DNA of 50,340 nucleotides from a virus (IMGVR_UViG_3300031787_000185:1-50340); one strand, 5' to 3'. Counted from the stretch's first letter, positions 41,334 through 50,284 are shown. Notes: generated from the letters alone by a model not told the origin. Translations and numbers: made by a program.

Positions 41334-42143
41334 TTATAATCCGCTTCCCCACTGACCTCTTCTCATATATATTGCTAGTTCATCTCTTTGAGATGTATTC
41401 ATATCTCTAACTCTCTGTAAAGCTACTGCCCAAGAGCCGTTAAATCCGTTTTTATCAAGTCTACGCTCATACATTTGTTGTAATGGCATCCATACTCTTG
41501 CGTTGGATGGTTCATTAGCAATTCTATATCTAAGTGCTGCTTCTGTTGTAAAATCTTCAATAGCCTGTTGGAAATATACAGGTATGATTTCAGCTTCTGT
41601 GATATCACCACCGGTGCCACTGTAATGAATGTGTACTTTTGTTCCTGCGTTTCTACATGATGAGCTGAACATGATGTTTCCTAGTTGAACATTATAGTAT
41701 AATACATTATTCACTGCATCTCCTCCGAAATACCTAATAGTAGATTTATCTGCAAAGGCATTTATATCGGTGTGATTTTGCATGAATGGGTCATTTCCAT
41801 TATTACCCTTATCATTAGCTACAAATCCTCTTCCTCTAGTAAAGTAATTTCTTTTCCACCAAACCTTTTTTGTTTCATTAAAATCGCAAGACTCTCCAGA
41901 GTACATGTATATATTTAGTATATTGAAGCATCCTGAAGGAAGTTTATGTGTTAAATTGTCGTATGGAAAATCAAAATCAGCACGTTGCTCGTCAAAGAAT
42001 GAATCCATGTTTAATTCTCTGAAAGCATCTTGTATTAGAGAAACGTAAAATCCTTTTGGTAATATTTTATAGTCTTTATCACCGGCCATTGCAGCCGCTT
42101 TAAAGATTATTGTTTCAGGAGATATATATTCGCTAGTATTCAT
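41334..42143 (-). CDS. Tail ring/adaptor protein (269 aa)
   Basis: The N-terminal helices (ETIIFKAAAMAGDKDYKILP, GFYVSLIQDAFRELNMDSFF) and a beta middle (HKLPSGCFNILNIYMYSG, NVLYYNVQLGNIMFSSSC) are followed by a helical C-terminus (AIEDFTTEAALRYRIANEPS). This organisation of helical ends around a beta core resembles head-to-tail adaptor/ring proteins (P22 gp4 or crAss-like ring proteins). It is separated from the other ring genes by the homing endonuclease. No enzyme motif is seen. Confidence 0.65.
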   Translation of the reverse strand: MNTSEYISPETIIFKAAAMAGDKDYKILPKGFYVSLIQDAFRELNMDSFFDEQRADFDFPYDNLTHKLPSGCFNILNIYMYSGESCDFNETKKVWWKRNYFTRGRGFVANDKGNNGNDPFMQNHTDINAFADKSTIRYFGGDAVNNVLYYNVQLGNIMFSSSCRNAGTKVHIHYSGTGGDITEAEIIPVYFQQAIEDFTTEAALRYRIANEPSNARVWMPLQQMYERRLDKNGFNGSWAVALQRVRDMNTSQRDELAIYMRRGQWGSGL

Positions 42144-42151
42144 TATTATTT

Positions 42152-43024
42152 TTAGTTTTTATATTTCCAGATAAACCCAGCACTTGTTTTTCTAATACCC
42201 TTACAAACAGAAGAGATAGAAGTAGATGTTTTGCATACTACATCAGCAGCTTCTTTTATTGATTTATATTCTCTTATAAAGTTACCATTTAAGTCGTACT
42301 GCTCCACACATGTTGCTGTTTTACCTATATTTCTCTTTTTAATACATTCAGATATAACATCTAAATCTCCGTATCTAAAAGTAATACCTTTACTTTGATT
42401 ATAAAAATTTACTTTCTTACATATTTTAATAATAACATGTTTAAATACACCTGTATCTCTATAAGCATCGGAAATACTATTATATGTTTTTATTTTTATT
42501 CCGTCAAGCGAATAAGAAGATACTTTTTTAGAGCTTTTCTCTATAGCACCTTTTATTGTATTTGGATGAAGAGGTTTACCTTTTCTTGCATCACTTAGTT
42601 GTTTTTTCTGCTTTTCAGATATTTTTCTACCTTTATTAGATATACTTAATTTTAATCTTGTTTCTTCAGTTATTTTTTTACCAAACTTAATTCTTCTTTG
42701 TTTTTCTATAGTTTCACGTATTGGTGTAGCGCCTTGTCCGCCATCATTCATGTTTAATAATTTAGCCCCACAAGATTTATAAAGTTTTATGTAATGTTTT
42801 TCCCAAAACTCCCAATCGCATAACGGTACTTCGTCTATAATTTCTAATATTGGTAGTAAGCCATTTAATTTTAATGATTTTATCCAAGAACTCTTTCTGT
42901 TAACAACATTCTCATTTATATGTCTATTAAATCTTTGTAATGGCTTGTTTGACTTACCAACATATCTAACTTGCATTGTGTTAGGGCATAATAAAGTGTA
43001 TATATGAGTTGTTTCTACAATCAT
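42152..43024 (-). CDS. GIY-YIG homing endonuclease with NUMOD repeats
   Basis: The 290-residue free-standing nuclease opens with IYTLLCPNTMQVRYVGKS, the GIY-YIG motif (I8-Y9 and Y21-V-G23), with R31 and a downstream Glu region (WEKHYIKLYK) before LLNMNDGGQG. Two NUMOD3-type repeats follow (ITEETRLKLSISNKGR and ISEKQKKQLSDARKGK). Two NUMOD1/IENR1-type DNA-binding repeats come last (YNSISDAYRDTGVF and YKSIKEAADVVCKTS, each preceded by a YxLxG strand). It would cut a homologous, endonuclease-free locus and spread by repair. It sits in an intergenic space in the ring-protein operon and leaves both flanking genes intact. Confidence 0.92.
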   Translation of the reverse strand: MIVETTHIYTLLCPNTMQVRYVGKSNKPLQRFNRHINENVVNRKSSWIKSLKLNGLLPILEIIDEVPLCDWEFWEKHYIKLYKSCGAKLLNMNDGGQGATPIRETIEKQRRIKFGKKITEETRLKLSISNKGRKISEKQKKQLSDARKGKPLHPNTIKGAIEKSSKKVSSYSLDGIKIKTYNSISDAYRDTGVFKHVIIKICKKVNFYNQSKGITFRYGDLDVISECIKKRNIGKTATCVEQYDLNGNFIREYKSIKEAADVVCKTSTSISSVCKGIRKTSAGFIWKYKN

Positions 43025-43029
43025 GTTAT

Positions 43030-43737
43030 TTACTGCTGTGGTTCATTAACAGATACAATTTTAGGGATATTTTGCTTAACAGCTTCATCGTTTCCGTCAT
43101 TAGATCTATCTTGTTGAAAAAGAAAACTAAATCTAGCTAGGTCTGTTACTTGTCTTTTTAAGACATGCAGTAATTCCTGTGGAAAATAAAATGGTTTATC
43201 AATATCTATTTTTTCAAGAGGGTCAATTGTTTGATAAATACCTATCTCTACTTCTTTTACCGGAACTGTTTCAATACCTACTAGATAAATAATATCACCT
43301 GTTCTGTACCAGTATGGATTTTTAGGGCTTGGTTTAGTATGTTTATCTAAGTTCAACCACTGAAGCTCTCCTGGGGATGTTCTTTGTATTGTTTTTCTTG
43401 CAAACTCAGGGGCGCAGTTTTCGTCAGGGTTATAATATGCAATATATTCAACACCACCGTCTCTATCGTAATCAAATATATTAGCAGGTAGTTCGATATA
43501 CTTTCTGTTCTTAATTATATTTGGATTTGAATTAACTGACGCTTTTTTCACGGGCACGCCTGCGTATGAAGCTAGGAATGCACCTGAATCTCTCTTAGCA
43601 TTATGTTGCGATAATAACTGGTTACCAACAAGAATAACCCAATAAGCTACTTGAGCCTGGCTTACCTGTTTGTCATCAAATGTTTGTTTTATAGTAACGA
43701 GGATATCGTCTACTATTATCCTTAGCCTATCTGTCAT
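43030..43737 (-). CDS. Tail ring/adaptor protein (235 aa)
   Basis: This protein starts with helices (RLRIIVDDILVTIKQTFDDK, QAQVAYWVILVGNQLLSQHN). A beta-rich centre follows (KYIELPANIFDYDRDGGVEY, TGDIIYLVGIETVPVKEVEI), with a long helix near the end (FPQELLHVLKRQVTDLARFS). The same plan as the neighbouring 256-aa and 269-aa products suggests related ring proteins stacked between portal and muzzle. It overlaps the start of its neighbour by four bases. The family name is inferred from order and architecture. Confidence 0.65.
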   Translation of the reverse strand: MTDRLRIIVDDILVTIKQTFDDKQVSQAQVAYWVILVGNQLLSQHNAKRDSGAFLASYAGVPVKKASVNSNPNIIKNRKYIELPANIFDYDRDGGVEYIAYYNPDENCAPEFARKTIQRTSPGELQWLNLDKHTKPSPKNPYWYRTGDIIYLVGIETVPVKEVEIGIYQTIDPLEKIDIDKPFYFPQELLHVLKRQVTDLARFSFLFQQDRSNDGNDEAVKQNIPKIVSVNEPQQ

Positions 43738-44498
43738 TTCATTAATGATACTAATTGATTAATACTTCTGTCACTAATTAGATACAATGTTGATTGGTCC
43801 CCTTGCTTATAAGCTATGTTATGCAATGCAATGTCAACTATTAACGTCGTTAGTGATTCTGGAAATTCAACTACATCTGTGATCTGAGTTATCTGGTTAG
43901 GGTATTTTAGATACGCTAAAGCTACTAATTCATTTGAAATATCCGGTCTTACTTGGATTTCTACTTTATCTGTATTTCCGACATACGAGGTAGATGTATA
44001 ATCAGCAAAATCTAGATACGCATAATCTGTTAGTTCTCCTTGTAATATTGTATTACCTGGCATAAACACATTTTTAGTGTTTGAGTTCCATTCCTCTAAT
44101 GTTAATCGTTTGCATGATTTGTCAGAAGACAGGTATGATAAATCACCTCTAAATTTAGATTGAGATTTATCAGGCACAGGAGATGATGATACGCCTTTGT
44201 TTACTTTTGGCTTCGGGTATACACCGATAATAGTCCATAGTGCATGGCCCGTGTCTGATTTGTTATATGTAAATCGTGAATATGAATTTGTTTGCCACAC
44301 CTTAACTTTTGTAAGTTCTCTAAGGCTCTCTGGGCTTAATTTATTTTGACCAAATGCTTGATTGAAAATAGCTGTTACTGTTTCAATAGCACTGTTTATT
44401 GCAAATGATATGTCTTGTGCAAACGTGTATCTATCGCTGCCTTCAGCGTCTAGTTTTGACAATATTTGTCCGTTAAGTGTTTGTACTTGTATAGGCAT
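43734..44498 (-). CDS. Tail ring/adaptor protein (~254 aa)
   Basis: The best start is the ATG giving MPIQVQTLNGQILSK; the open frame also extends two residues further to a TTG, which falls in the promoter. The protein has N-terminal helices (FAQDISFAINSAIETVTAIF), a central beta region (ALWTIIGVYPKPKVN, TDYAYLDFADYTSTSYVG) and C-terminal helices (LTTLIVDIALHNIAYKQG). By position and plan it is the first ring protein after the capsid block. The gene follows a terminator and a -7 promoter element, so it starts a new transcript. Confidence 0.65.
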   Translation of the reverse strand: MPIQVQTLNGQILSKLDAEGSDRYTFAQDISFAINSAIETVTAIFNQAFGQNKLSPESLRELTKVKVWQTNSYSRFTYNKSDTGHALWTIIGVYPKPKVNKGVSSSPVPDKSQSKFRGDLSYLSSDKSCKRLTLEEWNSNTKNVFMPGNTILQGELTDYAYLDFADYTSTSYVGNTDKVEIQVRPDISNELVALAYLKYPNQITQITDVVEFPESLTTLIVDIALHNIAYKQGDQSTLYLISDRSINQLVSLMK

Positions 44499-44501
44499 GT
44501 A

Positions 44502-44509
44502 CAAATATA
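44502..44509 (-). promoter_or_regulatory. -7 promoter element next to the ring gene start
   Basis: TATATTTG on the - strand matches TAnnTTTG exactly, just below the terminator of the previous unit. Only three bases separate it from the ATG at 44498, predicting a leaderless message. There is no matching -33 element at 19-21 bases; the terminator stem occupies that space. Confidence 0.5.
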
Positions 44510-44523
44510 TTAAAAAGTAAATA

Positions 44524-44551
44524 AAAAACCCTCTTTTTTTAGAGGGTTTTT
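44524..44551 (-). terminator. Intrinsic terminator before the ring-protein unit
   Basis: CCCTCT and AGAGGG pair, extended by A/T runs to an 11-bp stem around a 6-base T loop, with a T-run at the end on the - strand. It follows the stop of the 257-aa head gene by six bases, so it separates the head block from the ring and tail genes. Confidence 0.85.
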
Positions 44552-44556
44552 AAAAA

Positions 44557-45330
44557 TTATTTGCTTTGATTTAGTATCATCGCTTCTTTGCTAATGGATT
44601 CTAGCTTTTGTTTGGCTGTTACACCTTCTAACTCCATTTCTTTGTCTACCATTTTCTGAGCCAATAGCATTCTCATTGTTGGAGCATCTTCGCTTACTTG
44701 CACACCGTACTCTCTGCATCTTTTGATGATGTCGTGGAAGTCTAGGTTTTTAAGTAACGTCATTACTCTACCTAATTTTTGAATTTTCAATAAGTCAGCA
44801 TGAACTGCTACGTTTGAAGATTCATAAAATGCTACGTTATAATATGTGTGAGCTCTTAACCACTCAATCTCTTTTTTACTGTGACTTCTGTAAACAGAGA
44901 AAGGTGCTGTAGCTTCGTATTTTCCTTGTTGAACTTTTCTTGTTGCTGCGTAATCGAAGAAAATTGTTTTTTTACCAAAAGGTAATTTTATTCTTTGTCC
45001 TCTTCTTACGTCATCAGCAATGCAATATCCGATGAATGGAGCACAAAATCTAACTCCTTCTTCATGGAAATCATCAGCCGGGATTTGCTCTTCATAGATA
45101 CCATCTTCGTAATCTAAGTCTTTAGCTGTGCCGTTTGATTTAGCAGCTTCAATGATTGATTTAAACTGCTCTGTTGTTAATCCCATCGGCATAACAGACG
45201 TTGAAGGCTGTTCGCTTTTGGATTCTTTTAACTCTTGTAATTCTTTCTGTAGCTTAGCTACTAATTTCAACACATCTTCTTGTGGGTTGTGTTGGTTTGA
45301 TGACTGTTCTGTTCCTTCTGTCAGTGCCAT
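44557..45330 (-). CDS. Head-associated protein (257 aa)
   Basis: The N-terminal ~50 residues form a charged coiled-coil (EDVLKLVAKLQKELQELKES). The middle reads VRFCAPFIGYCIADDVRRGQ, GQRIKLPFGKKTIFFDYAAT and KVQQGKYEATAPFSVYRSHS. The end is helical (AQKMVDKEMELEGVTAKQKL). The gene lies between two strong terminators, directly below the major capsid gene, so its level is probably set independently. A head vertex, auxiliary capsid or head-completion protein is the best guess. No family is recognised. Confidence 0.6.
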   Translation of the reverse strand: MALTEGTEQSSNQHNPQEDVLKLVAKLQKELQELKESKSEQPSTSVMPMGLTTEQFKSIIEAAKSNGTAKDLDYEDGIYEEQIPADDFHEEGVRFCAPFIGYCIADDVRRGQRIKLPFGKKTIFFDYAATRKVQQGKYEATAPFSVYRSHSKKEIEWLRAHTYYNVAFYESSNVAVHADLLKIQKLGRVMTLLKNLDFHDIIKRCREYGVQVSEDAPTMRMLLAQKMVDKEMELEGVTAKQKLESISKEAMILNQSK

Positions 45331-45355
45331 ATTTCTGTTTTTTTTGGTTTATATT

Positions 45356-45389
45356 AAAAAGACCATAGTGGTTTTACTATGGTCTTTTT
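45356..45389 (-). terminator. Strong terminator after the major capsid gene
   Basis: A perfect 14-bp stem (AAAAAGACCATAGT with ACTATGGTCTTTTT) around a 6-base loop ends in T-runs on both strands. It lies 14 bases below the capsid stop, as expected for isolating a very highly expressed gene. Confidence 0.95.
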
Positions 45390-45402
45390 TAGATTATTTA
45401 GA

Positions 45403-46677
45403 TTAAGCAACGTCAATCCAGAAAGATCCAACAGGGTTGTTGAATTGTAACGATAAGTTAGCTTCAACATACCAATCTTTGTATCCTTCACGAGTTCCGT
45501 TAGCACCTCTGTCTAAAGTAGTACCTGTGTACATTGCAGGTAATCCTTTCATTTTCACAGGAGCTACAGTCTCTTGGTCGATTACTAGCATTCTGCGTGC
45601 CCAGTCTTTAGGGAAGCAAGATTGCTCTTTGAATAATTCACAAGGAACTGGCACGAATCTCATTGTACCTAATCTGTACTCAGTTAAGTTCATGTCAGCG
45701 ATTCTATCGCTAGGAGCGTAACGAATACCTGGGTCTTTGAAGATTTTTGACAATTCATATAGAATTTCGTCTGTTCCGTAGATCATACGAACACCACCTT
45801 CAGCTTTGTGGTTTGTTTTGAAAGCAAGGGTTTCGAATGCTGCACGTAAACCTGCTAAAGTAGGGTTAGCGTTCATTGAACCTGCAGCTTGCATTGTAGG
45901 GAAGATACCGCCCATTGATTTTGCAGGTAAACCGTTTGCTAATGCAAATTCGCCTCTTGTTCCGTTGAAGAATGAGTTGAATAAGTCAGTACGGATTTGA
46001 CGCATTTTTTCTTTTTTGTCTGCTTCTAAGAAGTCAGTAGTTCCTGAGTTTTGGTGTTTCAATAACTCAACACGTCCCCAACGGCAAGCACGTAAGAACA
46101 ACTGAATATAATTGTAACGAGTTACTGTTTCTAAACGCTCGTAGTTAGAGAATGTATCCATACCATCACCTTGGATAGTTGATTGGATAGAGAAAATATC
46201 ACCAACTGCAGTTGCAGGTAAACCTACACTTGTTTGTGATTCCACAGTAACGTTGTTACCGGCAATCGCTTTGATGATACCTTTTGTTCCGTCAGGGTAA
46301 ACTAAGATTAAGTCAATACCCATGTGAGGAATAGAACCTGCTGTGAACGCAATTACTTGTTGTACTGCTGTGCCAGGTACTGCAGCTACAGCACCGACAA
46401 TTGCATTACATTCTGCTGCTGAACGACCAAATCCATACTCTAAGTATTCGAACTCATCGTTATTATATTCTACGAACTCTTTCTCGAAAACTAACTTTAA
46501 AGCATTGAATTGCTTCGGAGCTGTGTCGAAAAGGGCTTTTTTAATCGCTTTCGCAATTAAGATTGACTCTTGAGCGCTGTAACCTGAGTTAGCGCCATAA
46601 TTTGATGATTGTGGGTTGGTATTTACGTTTCCAAATGGGGAGTTACCAATACCGGGAGTGTAAACTTGTTGTGACAT
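45403..46677 (-). CDS. Major capsid protein (HK97-fold candidate, 424 aa)
   Basis: The 424-residue protein has a Gln/Asn/Gly-rich N-terminal arm (about 1-35), then a helical segment (AQESILIAKAIKKALFDTAP). A beta insertion follows (GIDLILVYPDGTKGIIKAIA, NVTVESQTSVGLPATAVGDI). The main domain includes LEADKKEKMRQIRTDLFNSF and VRMIYGTDEILYELSKIF, with a beta C-terminus (WYVEANLSLQFNNPVGSFWI). Length, position after the scaffold-like gene and isolation by a terminator all support a major capsid protein. The HK97 fold is inferred from context. The central insertion could be an outward-facing decoration. Confidence 0.8.
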   Translation of the reverse strand: MSQQVYTPGIGNSPFGNVNTNPQSSNYGANSGYSAQESILIAKAIKKALFDTAPKQFNALKLVFEKEFVEYNNDEFEYLEYGFGRSAAECNAIVGAVAAVPGTAVQQVIAFTAGSIPHMGIDLILVYPDGTKGIIKAIAGNNVTVESQTSVGLPATAVGDIFSIQSTIQGDGMDTFSNYERLETVTRYNYIQLFLRACRWGRVELLKHQNSGTTDFLEADKKEKMRQIRTDLFNSFFNGTRGEFALANGLPAKSMGGIFPTMQAAGSMNANPTLAGLRAAFETLAFKTNHKAEGGVRMIYGTDEILYELSKIFKDPGIRYAPSDRIADMNLTEYRLGTMRFVPVPCELFKEQSCFPKDWARRMLVIDQETVAPVKMKGLPAMYTGTTLDRGANGTREGYKDWYVEANLSLQFNNPVGSFWIDVA

Positions 46678-46701
46678 GATGTTTTTTTTTATTTTTTTAT
46701 T

Positions 46702-47913
46702 TTAATAAGTTGATTTTTCTTGCAGTTTCCCTAAATCTTGAATCTGCTTCATTACATCATCTGACATCATATCTCTAGGCGCTCCTTTTACTGGTTTTGC
46801 TGTATCAGCACTTCTAGTCACAATTTCTTCATTGATTCTAGTTTCTGTAGTATGAGAGGCTATATCCATCATTTTGGATATTTCTGACTTTCCGTATTTA
46901 GCCATTAATAGCATTTCTGCTGCTTCCGGCTTCACCGTTCCGTCTGTATTTAAAAACATCTCCGCTATTTTATTTACCCCACCTTCAAGTACAGAAGATA
47001 TTTCTTGCGTTACATCTTGATCTACGTCAGGGAAGGATTGTTTTAGATAATTAACGGAACCGTTTATTGATTGCTTTGCTGCTTGTAATTGCAGGTCTGC
47101 TTTCGCTTCGATTTCGGCACGTTTGTTATCGAGGGATTGTTTCGTAATACTATATTTATCTTTTGACAAATCTATTGCCATTAATAATGTTTCAGGCTTT
47201 TCTTCTAACTCGAAGTCTGCATCTGCGAATTTACCTGGGAAATAATGATTAACAAGTTCTTTTATGTCTTGTTTTTCTGCAGGTACAGAGAAATCAAATT
47301 TAGCTGTGTTTTTAAATGCATCTAAATAATTTTCTCCGCTGTAGTATTTTTTAATACCATCAATAAACTCAGATGGGAGGCCTGATAATATTTCGGTTAC
47401 ATTCTCATGCTCTTGTTTTAATTTTTCAAGATTTTGAGAATCTGCTCTCCATTTGTTTGCTGATTCAAAGAACTTTGGTAGCTCATCGATACCTTTGTAT
47501 TCTTGTCCGAACTTAGTCTTGATTACATCAAGTATTTGTTCCGGTTTTTCGATTACTATATTTTGTATTGAGTTGTCTTTTTTCTTTCCTAACCCTAATA
47601 CACTTTTCGTTTCTTCTTTTTTAGTTTCCGGTTTCTGACCATCTGGTGTTTCTTTCGATTGTTCACCTTCTGGTTTTTTTGTTTCTGCCTCTTCAGGTTT
47701 TTGTACTGTCGCTGCAGTTTGTTCCGGTTTTTTCCCTTCAACCTTATTTTGGATTCCAGATATAGCTTCTAATTCGTCTTGTGGTATTAACCCTTTTAAC
47801 GCATCTGCTATTCCTAAATCTTGTATCTGAGGTTGTGATTGTGTTGACTGTTGCTCTTGATTACTGTTAGCTTGTTCAACATTTACATTTTCAGCATTTC
47901 CGTTTTCTTCCAT
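46702..47913 (-). CDS. Scaffolding-like protein (403 aa)
   Basis: The N-terminal ~125 residues are low-complexity, rich in Gln, Glu, Lys and Pro (NVEQANSNQEQQSTQSQPQ, KKPEGEQSKETPDGQKPETK) and predicted disordered. The rest is helical and acidic (KWRADSQNLEKLKQEHENV, QSLDNKRAEIEAKADLQLQ), ending in a charged region. Acidic, helical proteins encoded directly before the major capsid gene are typically scaffolds that shape the procapsid and leave before DNA packaging. It follows the portal and has its own promoter. There is no protease motif in it. Confidence 0.75.
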   Translation of the reverse strand: MEENGNAENVNVEQANSNQEQQSTQSQPQIQDLGIADALKGLIPQDELEAISGIQNKVEGKKPEQTAATVQKPEEAETKKPEGEQSKETPDGQKPETKKEETKSVLGLGKKKDNSIQNIVIEKPEQILDVIKTKFGQEYKGIDELPKFFESANKWRADSQNLEKLKQEHENVTEILSGLPSEFIDGIKKYYSGENYLDAFKNTAKFDFSVPAEKQDIKELVNHYFPGKFADADFELEEKPETLLMAIDLSKDKYSITKQSLDNKRAEIEAKADLQLQAAKQSINGSVNYLKQSFPDVDQDVTQEISSVLEGGVNKIAEMFLNTDGTVKPEAAEMLLMAKYGKSEISKMMDIASHTTETRINEEIVTRSADTAKPVKGAPRDMMSDDVMKQIQDLGKLQEKSTY

Positions 47914-47969
47914 CTTTTTATCTTTTTTTTGATATTATTTTTAATTAGTCTAAATAAAAATAACTACCG

Positions 47970-48001
47970 CAAATCTAAATTAAAAAAATTTATTCTCCAA
48001 A
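47970..48001 (-). promoter_or_regulatory. Strong late promoter for scaffold and capsid genes
   Basis: On the - strand, TTTG at 47998-48001 and TAGATTTG at 47970-47977 match both promoter elements exactly, 20 bases apart. The -33 element overlaps the end of the portal gene. The transcript would start about 50 bases before the scaffold-like gene and end at the terminator after the capsid gene. Confidence 0.8.
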
Positions 48002-50281
48002 TTTTTTTGCATTTTCTAAAATCATCTGTTGTGCTTGAGGGTTTGTTGGTGCCATTTTTGATAATGCGTTGGCGTATACTTTTTTGATTTCGCTTCTATT
48101 TTTATCAAGCTCCTTAACATCTTCTCTTGCTTCCATTTCATTCATTTTATACTCTTGTTCTGCTTGCGCCATGCTTTCTTCTTCAATCATAGCTTGTTCC
48201 ATTCTAGCGTTATCTTTCTCTGCCATGCGTTTCATTTCTTCTCTTTCTTTAGCAGCTCCTCTTAATGCTGATGCTATTTCGTCAGGTGTTGACCTGCCGT
48301 ATAATCCAGAGAATCGTTTTTCATCTAATAAACCCATTTGGAATAACTGCAATAGCATTTGGTTGCCTGCATTAATTAACATCTCGTCTGAGTTTTCGCG
48401 TTTCACAAAGATTCTAAAGTCTTCAAGCTTCATATCTTGTGTTATTGTGATTACCTCAACACCTTCGTCACCAACTGCTATGCTTAGATTTCTTTCGTTA
48501 TCAGCATATATACGTTTGCCTATAGAGCAAATTGATTGAAAGCATTGTTTGTAGATCATTGTTATTGAGTTATAGAATGGTTCTTGCATTAGAGAACCTC
48601 TTTGAATCATTAACTGAGTAACACCTACTAATTGGTCGCTTCCTGTGGACTCACCTTTAATAGCTTCGTTGATACCTGTTGTATCTTGTGTGAACTTCTT
48701 CAATGCTTCGATGATATTAAATATCACCATTGTTCCTTGTTTTATTGTGGTATCGTATGACCCGATAGCATTTTGTATTCCTCGTCCTTTAGCGTTTATT
48801 AACACTGGCTCAGACCTGTTCATTTTACGTAACACGTCTTGTTGGTCATCTACCATTGTTTTATCGATTACTGTTCCTGAGCCTCTTGAGTTGCTGATTT
48901 GGTTTTCAGCTACTGATAGCATTCTGTTCACTAATCGTTGTGGGCTTATAGCATCGTCTACCGGAGACAATACCTCGCCATCTACATATCCCCAACAGTA
49001 GCATTTATAAGGGAATTTAACAGAAGCATATTCGATTACTTCTGTTTCTTGGTATGGAGCTATTCCGTAGTCAAGCACTATATCCGCTACGTTTGGCTGA
49101 GGTGTTTCTGATACTTTTCCTCCGCTAGCTAGTATCTCTTTAGGGATAATTACGGCCATTCTAAGAACATCTACATGTGAGCGTCTTTTCAGTTTATCGC
49201 CTAGTATTCTTTTTGCTCTTACGGATTTGCTTTTTATTAAGTCTTTATCTGTATATCTAGGTTTATCTTCACCGTCGTAGATATAGTTTATTCTTGTAAA
49301 ATACTCATACCCGTATTCATCTAATACGTATCCGTACTCATATCTATCAGCATCTTTCCAATACGTTGTAAATACAGGAACTTTTCCTGAGTATTGTTGT
49401 TGTGCTGATGGGTTACCATTTTTATCACCTGACTGCCCTGCTGTTTCGTATGCTAGTTTTTTATACTGAGTAGCGTAATTTTCTATAGCTCGTTGGTGAT
49501 CAGGTTTTATGTCCGGCCATGTTTCGAATATCTCTGTAGGCTCCATGTATGTAACATCACCCATGAATCCAGCATCGCTTAAATCGTACTCTTTAGCACT
49601 TCTGTCGAAGAAGAAATTCTCTGACTGCTGTATTTTAAATTCTTGATGTCCGGCATATTCGAATGTTTTCATTACAGCCATTCCTGTAAGCGCAAGTTCT
49701 TCTGCTATCCTTACTTGTTTAGCTTCAAAATCATTTCTTTCTGATACGTACTTACATAAGTAATTAATTTTCTGAACATACTTATCAACATATAGGTTAT
49801 CGAATATAGCGAATGTTTCTGCTTCTGAGTCACCAACTGCTTTTCTTTGTTTTATATCTTCTGCGAATGGATTTCCTTCTTTGTTAGCTATTTTAGAGTA
49901 GAACAATTGTTCTGCTAGTTTTATCTCTCTTCTGTTTATTGCTTGAGTTGAGATGCTTTTTGCTCTGTAGTTAATACTCATTCGTATAGCATTTCCTCTG
50001 TATTGCTCTACGAGTGGTCGTATGGTATTATGGATAACCTGGATACGATTTCTATCCATGTTAGATTCATCTTTTAAGAATATTTCAAGGTCTTCATTTT
50101 CTATCCATTGATTTCCTTTGTAAAAGTTCTTATTTAGTTGAACTTTTCTTATGAAATCATTTTGGTATTCGTTATTTGCTTGACCTAAGCAATATCTAGC
50201 CCATTTAGAGTGGTATTCTTCATCTTTGTTAGATGTTAATATGCTTGGTCTTTGTTCTCCGTTAGATATTAAAAAAAACAT
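47990..50281 (-). CDS. Portal protein (763 aa)
   Basis: The protein is of the large portal type that forms the dodecameric DNA gate at one capsid vertex. After a short start, residues about 40-100 (QLNKNFYKGNQWIENEDLEI, MDRNRIQVIHNTIRPLVEQY, NAIRMSINYRAK) match the N-terminal pattern of podovirus/crAss-like portals. The central part (about 440-560) has ISPQRLVNRMLSVAENQISN and TTGINEAIKGESTGSDQLVG, typical of the clip/stem region. A long charged coiled coil (about 670-740) closes the protein. It is followed directly by the scaffold and capsid genes, as expected. It begins three bases after the stop of the gene upstream. Confidence 0.85.
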   Translation of the reverse strand: MFFLISNGEQRPSILTSNKDEEYHSKWARYCLGQANNEYQNDFIRKVQLNKNFYKGNQWIENEDLEIFLKDESNMDRNRIQVIHNTIRPLVEQYRGNAIRMSINYRAKSISTQAINRREIKLAEQLFYSKIANKEGNPFAEDIKQRKAVGDSEAETFAIFDNLYVDKYVQKINYLCKYVSERNDFEAKQVRIAEELALTGMAVMKTFEYAGHQEFKIQQSENFFFDRSAKEYDLSDAGFMGDVTYMEPTEIFETWPDIKPDHQRAIENYATQYKKLAYETAGQSGDKNGNPSAQQQYSGKVPVFTTYWKDADRYEYGYVLDEYGYEYFTRINYIYDGEDKPRYTDKDLIKSKSVRAKRILGDKLKRRSHVDVLRMAVIIPKEILASGGKVSETPQPNVADIVLDYGIAPYQETEVIEYASVKFPYKCYCWGYVDGEVLSPVDDAISPQRLVNRMLSVAENQISNSRGSGTVIDKTMVDDQQDVLRKMNRSEPVLINAKGRGIQNAIGSYDTTIKQGTMVIFNIIEALKKFTQDTTGINEAIKGESTGSDQLVGVTQLMIQRGSLMQEPFYNSITMIYKQCFQSICSIGKRIYADNERNLSIAVGDEGVEVITITQDMKLEDFRIFVKRENSDEMLINAGNQMLLQLFQMGLLDEKRFSGLYGRSTPDEIASALRGAAKEREEMKRMAEKDNARMEQAMIEEESMAQAEQEYKMNEMEAREDVKELDKNRSEIKKVYANALSKMAPTNPQAQQMILENAKKFGE

Positions 50282-50284
50282 GTT

